DNA from: Exophiala sp. HKRS030
Lineage: Eukaryota > Ascomycota > Eurotiomycetes > Chaetothyriales > Herpotrichiellaceae
Reading direction: 5' to 3'
NCBI GenBank assembly: GCA_023897205.1
Contig: JAHWDD010000012.1
Coordinates: forward strand, 992,001 to 1,056,000
DNA length: 64,000 nt
Made by a program: the position numbers and the translations under genes. This document shows positions 10,081-21,800 of the stretch, piece by piece. Under the pieces are notes generated by a model, which made no database searches, was not told the DNA's origin, and was given only the letters and a program-made list of their open reading frames with translations. The number at the start of each line of letters is the position of its first letter. The stretch's first letter is position 1.

Positions 10081-12354
10081 TTATGTAAAGATTCGTCGCT
10101 GGGTGGGTTGGGAAGGTCTGACTCGTTCGTAGGATTCTAATTCCTCGTCTCGAGACCTACCCGGAGGGTTTGAGGATCGTATCTTGCTGTCTGTTGTACG
10201 GCCGAAAGTTGCATTTCTCTTGGTTGAATATTTTGTGGGTGTTGGTGATGCGATACCCATATTGATATCACCGTCTTCATCGTCATCGTCCTCATCGAGG
10301 AACGCGACACTCTTGTTGAACGAACCTTGATTGCCGTTCATGTTATTGAGGATTCGATCCATCCCGTCAACGTCGAGGTCCCCTGCGTCTAGCAGATCTT
10401 GATCAGGGTCATGTTGCCTGAAGTTCAAGGTTGTTTCTTTAGTGTCGTAAGAAGGGTCAGACAATGGGTTGACGGAGAAAACTAAACGATGTGAAAGCTG
10501 GAACACAAAGTCAGGTATCGACGTCGTTGGCAGCCCAAGGACACCCTGGGAAGCGCCATACTCGGCCGCGGGAAGTGAGTTCAAACGACGTAGTGGTTGA
10601 CCGCCTAGCCTAACCGGAGGAATATTGATTGGCTTGGCATCGGATTTCCAGAAAGCCATGATAGATGCAATGAAATGGCTTTCGTCATTGAAATTGATGA
10701 CGACTGACTCATCGTGCGATCGGCCATTAGCTGTGAAAGAATAGTGATCGATGTATATTGATCCACGACTGCTCCGTGATGAATCTGTCGGTAAGACTGC
10801 GACTTTTGTGCCTTGAAACAATCCTTCAGAGCGTCTCTTCCGTGTCGACGGGGTCATCGGTGCTAGTGAACCTGAGTTGGACTGTACTTGTGCATTTGAG
10901 GATTTCTTCGCTTGCTCAAGGGGAGTCACGTATGAATGGATCGCAAACTTGGTAAGGGAACCGCCATGGATGCCGGAAACCTTTGATTGCCCCCGGAGTA
11001 AATTCGAGCCTTTGGTCGAAGTTGTTGGTCCTACAGCTTCCAAGTCCCAAATACCCCATTCTCCATCCTCGAGCAAGGCGATAATGGCCCGTCCGGCAGC
11101 GATCCACTGCGCATCGAGGACTCTCTTTCGTCTCGCAAGTACAGCGGTACTTTCCAAGTTTGTGAATGGTGGAAGGAAAGTGAGAAGAAATCGGCCTTTG
11201 TCGTTATTGCCATGCGTGGAGCCTCGACTCGAGATCGAATCAGAAGTTGCAGCGGAACCACGACGATCCCGGCCATGCGTTGGAAATACCTGGTAGAGTT
11301 TTACGTTCGAGGCTGCTGCAAGGGTCAAAATCAAGGTAGAATGACGTTCTGCTGGATAAGGTGATGTGTTGAAAGCCAATCTAGCATCGGCAGCAGGAGA
11401 GCGTAGATATTGTCGGCGAATAGGAAATAGATATTCTGATTTGTTGGATAATTTGTTGTCGCTTTGTATAGGCAGTTGATGGACAAGAAGCAAGCCTGAA
11501 CCAGTGGGAGAGATGGATGCCACAAGTAGTGACCACTTTTGAATATCCGGGTCTACTGTGCTTCTTCGTGTTGCCGAACGAGTGCGAGAGGTCGGTCGTG
11601 CTTGATCATCCGCAGTCTCTTGATCGGTTTCGACGCCGCCACTGTGAGTAATTGCAATATCAGAAATATACTCCTGATGAGAATTTGGACCAAGTATCTT
11701 CAGGGTCTCGATGCTGAGTAAAGAGGGATCGTTGTCCGCAGGACGAGGTGGCGCCAAAGGCAAGCTAATAATTCTAATGGACATATCCCGACATGCGACG
11801 GCAATGACAATGCGATCGAGGTATATAGGAGGCCAGGAGTCAGGGGCTATCTGATGCATATCCTTTGGGAGATGCGGAACAGTGACGCGAAGTGCGGCGC
11901 TTCCAAGCGGTATGTCTATGAAGCGAAGGATATGAGAGTATGGCGCGGCTGGATCGACCTCATCCTCGACGTCTTCGAACTCTGAAGGCCCTACAGGCCT
12001 GTGAGCTGTGGAAGGTGCTTTTTGGTTATGGTGGTGGTCGTCATCATCATCATCAAGGTCAATTACCATGGGATCGCTCTTCGCGGTGCCATTGGTTTTG
12101 GGCTCAACTTGTTGTGCTTGTGGAGACTTGAATGATCTCCCACCGTACCATACAACGCGCACACCACTCTCATGTCCATATATTATGATTGTTGAGCCAT
12201 TTGCAGACTTTCGAGGATAGACGCGTGAATCGTAGGCCTCGTGGGGAAGTTCGTAGCTGTTGAGAACAGTTAGTAACTTGGGGATCTGGATTGAAGGGAT
12301 AGTCCCATACGAAATTTGAAAGCGGCTCTTCTGTCGGAGGACATGGCTCTCCAT
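10081..12354 (-). CDS. WD40-like protein, probable nucleoporin Nup37
   Basis: The frame is open from ATG at 12354 to TAA at 10081, but I think it contains an in-frame 54 nt intron at 12257-12310: GTATGG donor, perfect TACTAAC branch site, CAACAG acceptor. Removing it gives 739 residues and joins RFQIS to YELPHEAYDSRVYP, a natural beta-strand. The N-terminal half looks like a divergent beta-propeller (IIIYGHESGVRVVW, ILRFIDIPLGSAALRVTVPHL, IYLDRIVIAVACRDMSIRIISLPL, WSLLVASISPTG). Acidic linkers (DLDDDDDDHHHN and EDDDDEDGD) and a disordered basic tail follow. Large Nup37 orthologues of filamentous fungi, part of the Y-complex of the pore, have this size and layout; that assignment rests on memory of the family and is moderate. 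It is divergent from APC1, 469 bp away. It could instead be another WD40 scaffold. Confidence 0.6.
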   Translation of the reverse strand: MESHVLRQKSRFQISYGTIPSIQIPKLLTVLNSYELPHEAYDSRVYPRKSANGSTIIIYGHESGVRVVWYGGRSFKSPQAQQVEPKTNGTAKSDPMVIDLDDDDDDHHHNQKAPSTAHRPVGPSEFEDVEDEVDPAAPYSHILRFIDIPLGSAALRVTVPHLPKDMHQIAPDSWPPIYLDRIVIAVACRDMSIRIISLPLAPPRPADNDPSLLSIETLKILGPNSHQEYISDIAITHSGGVETDQETADDQARPTSRTRSATRRSTVDPDIQKWSLLVASISPTGSGLLLVHQLPIQSDNKLSNKSEYLFPIRRQYLRSPAADARLAFNTSPYPAERHSTLILTLAAASNVKLYQVFPTHGRDRRGSAATSDSISSRGSTHGNNDKGRFLLTFLPPFTNLESTAVLARRKRVLDAQWIAAGRAIIALLEDGEWGIWDLEAVGPTTSTKGSNLLRGQSKVSGIHGGSLTKFAIHSYVTPLEQAKKSSNAQVQSNSGSLAPMTPSTRKRRSEGLFQGTKVAVLPTDSSRSSRGSIYIDHYSFTANGRSHDESVVINFNDESHFIASIMAFWKSDAKPINIPPVRLGGQPLRRLNSLPAAEYGASQGVLGLPTTSIPDFVFQLSHRLVFSVNPLSDPSYDTKETTLNFRQHDPDQDLLDAGDLDVDGMDRILNNMNGNQGSFNKSVAFLDEDDDDEDGDINMGIASPTPTKYSTKRNATFGRTTDSKIRSSNPPGRSRDEELESYERVRPSQPTQRRIFT

Positions 12355-12823
12355 TATGCCAGCAGTGGGAGGGCGCAGTGAGGCGTCTGAAACTTATCTT
12401 GCCAGATTTCCGATGAAGATGGACAACAGACAGAACAGTTTGTAGATCTGATACGATTGTAGGTGTCGCTTCCGCTTTGGGAAAAGTTGATGGCGGAAAG
12501 CACCAGGGAACGGTTTTCAAAGTTTTGTGAAATTCTGGGGTAGTCGCGTCCCAAACCGCGTCATGCCCACCACACGTTACTCTGCGAACATTACTCCGTA
12601 CACAATCCTCCCACTTGCACACTCCACGACACTCACACCAACCGATACTCATGAGTGGCACTCGCGATTACTGAAGTTCCTCCACCGCCAGTCCCTCGAA
12701 ACGCCGCCATATCGTAACAGCTTTTCATACATGTTGTATAAGTAATGGACGACATGACCTTCGCTCTTGTGCAGCCCATGTCCAATTCAGTCCATCCCTC
12801 CGGACTTCTTCCTCTTCGATGAT
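12355..12823. promoter_or_regulatory. Divergent promoter (Nup37-like / APC1) with a short uORF
   Basis: 469 bp between two divergent starts. On the + strand an ATG at 12745 opens a 25-codon frame ending in TGA at 12820-12822, one base before the APC1 ATG at 12824 (TGATATG). If the transcript begins upstream of 12745, ribosomes would have to reinitiate or leak past it to make APC1. Confidence 0.45.
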
Positions 12824-15800
12824 ATGTGTTCGATCCAATCCCTTGGCCTTCATGAGCCCTCTGCTCTACCTTACTTGATCGCAGAATCTATCCTTCCTGC
12901 CGAACCGTCTCCTTCCCTTTATAACTGGGCAGTTTCACAATCTCCCGGCGACGATGGTTCAACCTTGGTTGAGGATGAGATCTTGTTCACAAGTTCCTGT
13001 GTGGTCTGGTCAAGGAACCGCATTGTCAAGCGTACCCTGAAACTCGATGTTGAAGGCGAACCAATCCGTCATGCCTTCATCGCGGACTTCGCCCCAAGCA
13101 ATCAGGGCACAAATGCAAGAGATAAGGATTTCGAGCACGAGCATCGTTCTTTGGTGCCAGAGTCAGGATTGGTGGTAGTCCTGAAGACGCGGGCACACAT
13201 ATTCCTTTTTTCCGGTGACACCCATGTCCTTCCTTTCTCGTTCGAGGTCGAATCCGCTTTCGCCATTCCTTCTGGATTCATTTTGCAACGTACTCTGTCA
13301 GGGACCGAAGTCGCTGGTCATGGCTCGTCTTTTTTACAGCATGATCTCAGTACCATCAATGAGACTCTCACTTCCTTAGGTGGAACAAGCAGCCGTCCAT
13401 CCATAGTCCTGCCCGATACGAAACCGTTGGGTCTCAACACAAGTCAACCGCCCACCACAGGAATGCCACGCACGTTCTCCTATACACAACTGATGTCAGA
13501 AATCGGCTTCGTTGTGTGGAGTCCAAATCGTAAAGGTCAACCCTTGGCTGAATGCAGTGCGTTGCCTCGAACTGAACGAATAATCTTCACATCCAGTTAC
13601 GACGAATTCGGGCTGTTCAGCCAAGTCCACAGAAGCTTTGTATAGCTGTTACCGTCAATGAAAGTAATTTCTCTATCACCGTATGGCATGTCGTGCCTGA
13701 CGCCTTTGCTAGCGAGAAGCTTCGCAACCAGGAATCACAAATGCTGAGAACTCGTCATTCTACTCGGAAAAGTTCCAATATATATGCTCGGGAGTTGGGT
13801 GTTGCCACTTCAGCTGCTCGCGTACCGAATACTGGAAGGGAGAGTTTACTCGTGGAAGGGCAGAATCATGCACAAGGGCTTCTATCCATGATGAACGAGA
13901 GCAAACAGTTCCCCGACAATGATATCGCGTCGCGACTTGGACCCGAATTCGGTGATCTGGGTACACAAACTCGTTCGACTCGACGTGTGAGCTCTATGTT
14001 AGCGCGGACTGACTTGGGACCTGCAAATGACCGCACTACTTTCCATGATTTGGCATTGGGACATGCCGGACGGCAAAGCTTGAATAGGGCTGGAAAACGA
14101 GGGGAATCAATAGGTGGTATGAGCGACCGTCAGAGCTTCGGTTTCCGACGACGCAGCTCTTTCCCTACCAATCCTTCGATCATGAGCAATGGAACTTCGT
14201 TCCTGGACGTCTCTACCCGCGCTCTTCCGGAAGATTTTGACACTTCCAGGCAGTCTACCCGGCTGGAGGATGAGGGATTTGACGGAAGAGACAGCAAACT
14301 TCCCCGAGATATCGGTTTCTTCAGGATAAAGACTATTTCACGATCAGCCACCTTCGAGAGGTCCGATGTTGGAACTGATCTAAAGGTGCTTACATTGACC
14401 CCTCCAGCTTCTGTGGGTCGCAACAGCACTCAAAATCGCGATCTGTATCTGTGCGTGATGGATAGAACTTCGCAGGAACTGACCCTGGTACAAGTCCTAG
14501 TCAAGATTCAGCAGGACTTGCCTGCCAGGAGTTCTCGGCCTGAGAGACGCATCGAGCTCAAGGCGACAGAAGTGCGACGAATTCCAGGTATCAAGGATGC
14601 TTGCAAGGTCACGGACGGAGATATCCAGCGTCTAGTTGTCCTCACTCAATCGCGGAGTGAACATAATGCCTTGCAACTCGAGGCACCGTGGGCTCCTTCC
14701 TTCAGAGTCGAGCTTGTGACGCAATATGCGATGTTTGGTCCCTTCCACAATGCACAACTCACAAGTCCCAGCAATTCAAAAGACGCTGGTGCGAAACGAA
14801 CGATATCAGCGAACGATATAAATATCTGTGGCTTGACAGAAGCGGGAATTGCTAGCCAATTCTATGCAATTGATCAGAAAGATCGCCAACACTCAATCGC
14901 CCTTCGCCTAAGACCGTCCAACCCCTTGGTGTCTAAGATTCTGCAGATGTGCGATCTAGTTCTGACTTCGAGTCGACAAGAAAGTCTGCTCGTTGCATTC
15001 TGGGAAGTCTCTCGATGGTTGAAAGATAGAGTCTCTTCAGCTCATTCTGAGTGGACGGCGCTTACAGTTGTCCTTTTCTCGCTTGCTGTTCCGTTTCTTA
15101 ACAGCCAGACTACTACACCAATCCACAGGAGGAAAAAGAGCGCATTTCTCCGCTCAAGTAGTGGTAATGCTGTCGACCTTTCGAGCTACAACGAGATGAT
15201 TTATGAAGATTATGACATAGTCTCACACTCGTCATTACGTGGTCCTGCCTGGAACTGGGTTTCAAACAAGACTCCAGTTGTCAGTCCAATTTCGCCCAGG
15301 CCGAAGAATCCTCGAGCCACACCGACCTTATCAAATGACGATGATACTCTGGAGAAGAAAAACGCGTTTATCCTCAGGTGCATCGCACTTGCGAAGGACT
15401 ATGTACAGTCACCCATGGGCGAGGCTGCAGCTGGACCGGAGGGATATCTTCCCACTTCGGTTAATACAAACCGAGAACAGCGCTGTAACGCGATCCCAAG
15501 CATCCTGATAGGACTGCAACTTCTGTATGAGGAGAGCAAACTGAACTTGAACGCACCGTCATTGATGAACTCTAACAAAAGCAATCTTGTACTTATCATG
15601 ATGCAACTGGGCCAGTGGCTGGGTTGGGAGGACTGGGTCTATGGACCAGATAAGTTCTTCCAACATGAGGCATCAGATGCGGACGCTTGCTTATTCGACC
15701 ACTCCGTCATCGACGCGTTACCCGTGCCAGCACAACCATTCCCACCCCCGTCAATATATGATCACATCGAACGATGCATAAGCGGACACCCTTCACCACA

Positions 15801-18800
15801 GTTTCTTACCCTGGCAAGGATTGCTGGTAGAGGCGACAGGTTTGATGCTACTGACCAACCATGGCAACGCACCGCAGAGCTCACGCCACGCACCCTAAGC
15901 CTGTTATCGCTGATGGACAAGAAAGGCACCACAATCGGCACCCATGATATAGTGGATGCTTTGTTAGGATCAAAGTCCGGCCTCGGTGAGCTGGAGACAT
16001 TACCAGACGGTATAGCTGCTGCATTTCATCAAGGACTTGCGGTAACTTTGGACCACGTAGACAAAGCGTCTGTTGTTGTGCCTAAATCCGGCCTCATGCA
16101 ACTCTCTGATTCAGAGGGTGTCCTGGGACTGAATTATGCACCTGTTCTGAAACCTATCGTCGCAAACCATGAATCATTGAAGGACTTTCACACGATGTGC
16201 GCATCGTCGTCAGAGACTGAAACAAATCAGCGATGGGATGCTTCATCGGAAGCCGACCGTCACGCTATCACTAAGTTATTGTTCAACGAGGATCGACGAT
16301 TCCCAGAAGCTTCAAAACTCCTAAATCAGACAAGAGCACCAATCGTGGAGTGCACCCCTGAACCCGAGTGGACCGAAGTCGAGCTACTTGAAGCCCAGAA
16401 AGAATTGGCCCAACATGTTACTCGTCGAACCCTCTCTGTTGCAGCTGGCCGAGGGATGATGCATTTCAATGCGAGAGTGCCTCTCATCACAGAGAGGGTA
16501 CCTATACCTGCATTCAGCCTCCAGTGTATTATGAAACCCCGAAACTCTAGTGAAAATTCTCAGGCTATGACTTTCAGTGCGGATAAATCTGCCTTTACAG
16601 AGGAGAAAGTTTGTTGGGCATTTTTCCACAACGGAGCTTCGATGGGTCTCATGATCGCTGCTGATGCCGATGGTATCGACACGTCCTGGATTCTATATAA
16701 TAAGCCACCAGAACTGACAAACCGACATGCTGGATTTCTTCTTGCACTAGGCTTGAATGGCCATCTGAAATCACTGGCGAAGTGGGTTGCTTTCAAGTAT
16801 CTCACGCCCAAACATACAATGACTTCTGTAGGCCTATTACTAGGTCTATCGGCATCCTTCCTGGGGACTATGGATACCTTGATTACGCGTCTGCTCTCAG
16901 TCCATGTGACGAGGTTGTTACCGGTAGGCGCTGCAGAGTTGAACTTGTCACCACTGACTCAAACGACCGGAATCATCGGGATTGGACTGCTGTTCTACAA
17001 CTCTCAACACCGTCGCATGTCAGAAGTCATGCTTTCAGAAATTGAGAACAACGATCCTGAAGAGGGCGTTGCTGCTGACTTACTTCTTCGTGACGAGGGC
17101 TATAGACTCGCGGCCGGCTTCTCCCTGGGCCTTATCAACCTTGGACAAGGCAAACGTTTGCACAGCCTTCACGATATGAGAGTTGTTGAGCGTCTATTTT
17201 CCATAGCTGTGGGAACGAAAAACGTAGACATGGTTCACGTTCTTGACCGAGCTACCGCAGGGGCTGTTATGGCATTGGCTTTTGTCTTTCTAAAGACAAA
17301 TGATTCCGCAGTTGCTCAAAAGGTTGATGTTCCAGATACGCTACATCAGTTTGACTACGTCCGACCTGACGTTTTTCTCCTTCGAACTCTTGCCCGGCAC
17401 CTTATCATGTGGGACTCTATACGTCCTAGTCCGGACTTTATCAGACAATCGCTACCAATACCATACCGCCGACGAGCAGACCTCAAATCCACAAAGTCCC
17501 TAAGCACAGAAGATATGCCATTCTTCAACATTCTGGCTGGGATTTGCTTCGCCATCGGTCTACGTTATGCCGGCTCAATGCGTATTGACGTGAGGGACAT
17601 CCTCGTTCAGTATTTAGATCATTTCTTACGCATTTCTCGGCTTCCGGCGCGCAATTATGACGCTCGTGTTACTCTCAACAGCGTCCGTAATTGTCTTGAT
17701 ACGATCGCTCTCGCCTCCGCAACTGTGATGGCAGGGTCTGGTGATCTGATTATTATGCGTCGACTGCGCGCCCTCCACGGCAGGACGGACAAAGATACTC
17801 CTTTTGGCAGCCACCTTGCTGCTCACATGGCCCTAGGTACACTCTTCCTCGCAGGTGGAACCAGAACCTTTGGCACATCCAATCTGGCCATAGCAAGCCT
17901 GTGTATCGCGTTCTATCCCGTCTTCCCCAGTGATGTCCTGGATAATCGTGGCCACCTACAGGCATTGCGTCATTTATGGGTTCTGGCGGTGGAAGGACGT
18001 TGTCTTGTGGCCCGCGACCTCAGTGCAGGAAATACTGTGGTTGGCGGCGTCACGGGCATAGTCCACCTCAAGACTGGGCAAACTCAATCTATGCGTCTAC
18101 CAGCGCTAATTCCAGATCTCGACTCAATCTTGTCTATTGAAGTCAAAGGTGAGGGGTTTTGGGATGGAAAACTCGATCTTAGTGACAACAACGCCAGAAA
18201 AGATCTCCAAACACGTGTTCAAAAAGACAATGCCATCAATGTCTTCCTCACTCGTCGCAGTGCCTATGACCAACCCATTCAAGATTTATTTGCAGCTGAA
18301 ATCCAAGCCAGAAGTGAGACGTTTGGTGTTCCAAATATTGATCCACACGCCGCACTTGCTATGAATTCCAATGTTGGCGTGTCATATGCCTCATCCAAGA
18401 CGAGTACACCTTTGGAGTGGCTATTTGAGCTTGAGGCGCTTCGTGAGTACGATCATGCAGAAAGGGGACTTGTTCTTGGTGCCGTCCCACTCGGTGGAAG
18501 GCACCTCTTGGCTAGTACTGTCATCGACACGAGGTTGAACTTCGAGCAAGGGATTCTTCCGAGCCATAAGTTATTGCCAAAGATGCATAAGAACAAGCTA
18601 TGGCAACTGCGACTACTCTTTGCATGGCTTGACAGGTGGGATAGTGAGGATGAGGAGATTGAACGAGTGGCGCGAGTTCGGCAGCATGAACTTGGCCCAC
18701 AAGCAGATCATCCCGGTGTGGCTCGCGGCAACGACAAATGGTTCAATGAATCGGGCGGATCTTGGTTACGACGAGAAGTGATTGAGAGACTCAGGTATCG

Positions 18801-18846
18801 TGTGTGGCATATGACGACTGGAGGCGAGAGCCCTGTAGCAGAATAG
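12824..18846 (+). CDS. Anaphase-promoting complex subunit 1 (BimE/APC1), frame broken once
   Basis: Largest APC/C scaffold subunit, about 2007 residues after repair, close to BimE of Aspergillus. The ATG at 12824 gives MCSIQSLGLHEPSALPYL, the usual fungal N-terminus; the in-frame extension upstream has no ATG. An N-terminal WD-like region is followed by a long disordered, Ser-rich insert (about residues 290-470). The C-terminal half carries PC (proteasome/cyclosome) repeats with alternating GLLLGLSASFLGT, GIIGIGLLFYNSQHRRMSE and LAAGFSLGLINLGQG segments. No introns are apparent. The frame shifts by one base between 13620 and 13633: the first part ends ...YDEFGLFSQ and stops at 13643-13645, while the next frame continues ...SPQKLCIAVTVNESNFSI. 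One extra A in the AA at 13623-13624 would restore a single 2008-codon frame. An essential gene is unlikely to be truly broken. Confidence 0.9.
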
Positions 18847-21800
18847 TGAAAACCAAGGCCATATAAGTACTCCTTCGTGGCCCAGTCTTCATATCAGCTA
18901 TTTGAATGTGGCCATTGAAGAATAGCTGGATGCGAAATGCATAATGATGGAGATGATCACGTATAACGATTAGTTGTCTCAATAGCATTAACGAAGTCGT
19001 TACAACGCAGAGTTCATGTCAAAGCAAAGGTCAGATCAACCACATCTCTAGCAGTAGCTGAACCACTGTGACAATTCTATATTCCTGTAACTTCATTAAA
19101 GCCCCTCTCCAGGCTTCGAGCATCGTTGCAATCAACTCCAGTGCCAACCTTCAGTCCTGCGCACTTCCGCAGACGATGAGTGGAAACAACGGACGAATTC
19201 TATTCTTAGTGGCATTCGTTGCCCAGGGACTAGTGAGGCCAGACGATGATTTTCAGTTCAGTGCTGTCGATGACCATTCGGTCAGGGAGTACACGGCTCT
19301 TCTAAGTTCTCTTGCATTGCGACTTTCGAGAATTAACGCTGGGTCGCTAGGGTGGCACAAGACACAAAAGCCCAGGAGCCAGATGGGTCATCCATTCATC
19401 CGCACATGAGGCTTCGAGAGTTCTCCATAGCTACGACAAGTGTGCACTGACTCAGATAGTACTATGGTCTTTGGATCTGGACGCATGTCTTTAAACGAGA
19501 GAAGGGTTTTTGCCTCATAGGGAAGGGTGATGGTCTCGAGGCTCAGGCACTGTCCAGACGCTTGCATAGTAAAGCTAATTGCTAGTTAGTGTCATTGAAA
19601 AGCGGGCATAGCACGCAGAAGTGGAAACGAGATGTGGTGTTCGTTATTCAGAACGACGTGGTGATACTATAGTACGGGTACGTAGTTATGTTTGTACGAA
19701 GAAAGAAACGATGAATGATCAATCGACGGCTTTGTCACGTTCCTGATTACGCTTGGTTGGGCACGAGTTTCTGTAAATCTTCTCCTTCTTGGTAATGCTT
19801 ACCGCTACCCGGTCCGAAGTTCATATCCGAAAGACTTTGAAGGAGAGGCTCGGTTGTTCATCGACTGGACGCGGCTATGATTGCCTTCTGGAAGAGCCTT
19901 TACAACGCCGATGATCGGCTGACAGTATCTCCGGTCATGTCTGTCGGTGGAGATGTACAGGCAAATCATTCCAGCTTAGATGTTAGACGGGCTCGCTTCG
20001 ACGCAGCGGCTAAACTGTCTAGCAAGGCTGCTCGCGCCAACAAAGCATGACCAGCTTCATGCGTTAGATCTGGTCAATCGTTTGCGAGGCTGTAACTGTA
20101 TCGACCCCTGAGAGACCCTCAACCAGCAGATACCTTACCAGTTCCTTGTATCGTGGCGCTGGAGGGGATAGGCTCGCTCTAAAGGGAAGGTAGTTGGGAC
20201 ACCACAAGTTCCCGATAAAGTTATCACGCTTGCTCGCCAGATTGGTTCGTCGCGTACAAGGTGGATCTCAGAATATGGGGTAGGAGGCGAACCCTTCGTC
20301 GTAGCGTTTGAGTACGTTATCAATGGTCGCAGCGGGGATTATTAAGATCGTCAGCCTAGCCTGATGAGGTTCGAGTTGGGTACAGGACATAGACTTAGTC
20401 ACTGCATACCGAGCTTTTCACTGAGTAGCGGCATTCGAACCAAAGTAGCCGCAGCTCTTGATTGGATCCTCATGAGTACTTACTGAAGTGGTTCGACGAG
20501 GCCAACCTCTTTGACAAAACATATCTGGTTACCTGGAATTCTTGGTCGGGAATCCTCCTTGCTGCCAGATGGAATATCCGGTGGAAGTATCGAAATTGGT
20601 GTGCTCTCGGTTTCACTAATGTGACCCTACACTTCTTTCCTCGGCCTTCGAAGGAATGAGGTAGCGAATCGTTCGTCACTTTATATTGGCCGTTCAGAGA
20701 GAAAATGTCCGTCTAAAGTCCAAAAGCAACTTAGTCCATGCCGAAGCGTCTCCTTCAATGTTCAGAAGTCAAACGACGCTGTTACCCGGCATGCGAAGAA
20801 AAGGAGGAATTGGGTACAGATGATTGCCACTGGACAAGGACGACAACTATCTTGCTTCGTGTGCGCTTAAAGTGGTGGACAGTAGTTGAATAATCACACA
20901 CTCAGCTGGTCCAAGAACGAAGATCGAAATAATTTAGGACCTTGATGCCAAGCTCTCCAGTCGTGGTCGAGACTAGCGACCTGATGGACAGGAGTTTCGG
21001 GGAGTTTTCGTTTTTAGTCCTTTTGCTCGACAGAGTATCGATCTTTAGTTGATTGGTGAAGGGCTCAGGTTCACCTGTTCAACGAAGCCCTCAAGCTCTG
21101 ACCGCCGACCTAGCGTGAGAGATTAGGCTGTGGGGTGAGGACATGTATGGCGCAACTTGTGTGCTCCTGGAACCAACCTCAACGCCGCCGGGCCTTTTTT
21201 TCATGTTCTTCTACCAACCAATGAGGGCTACCATCTCCTATTACCAATAGTGGTTTAGTATTCAATCGCCGACCAGGTCGAAAGTCAGCCCTGGGTCACA
21301 CAACTCAGAAACACAGTGCGTGATTGTTGTACGATTCGAGGAGTCTTTTGGGGTCCTGCAGATGTTATCGCCTATGCCAGTTCCCGCTCCTGTGTCAATT
21401 TGCCACGCGATAGACGGTAGGTAATCATGCGTAGTTTGACCTACACCTTTAGGTAGTAGTGACGGATAGGACCGAAGAGTGATTGACTGTTGGTGCTCCG
21501 AACAAGGTACTGCTGGTACATGGACAGGGCTTGCATCTCGTCTCCACAAAGCGAGCCCCAGCTGATGACTCAGGAACGGAACAATGCCCATATCTTCGTC
21601 GACACTTCAACCAAAAGGCGTCCAGAGCCCCCTTTCCCAGAACGGCAATAATCTGTTTCCTGAAATGGAAGTCATTTGAGTGTGTTCCAGAACATGAGTG
21701 ATACCGGCATCGCAGCTTGGCAGAAGTGCGGGAGGGTATATCTGATTACTCTGGCGAAGAAGCAAGCTCGCAGATGTGAGGATCAAAGTCGTGACCACTG

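Noticed and set aside
10758..12220. Several + strand frames opposite the Nup37-like gene
   Set aside because: Shadows of the minus-strand coding exon.
20420..20475. tRNA-like T-loop (GGTTCGAATGCC on the minus strand)
   Set aside because: It folds only as a simple hairpin; no acceptor stem, D arm or anticodon arm around it.
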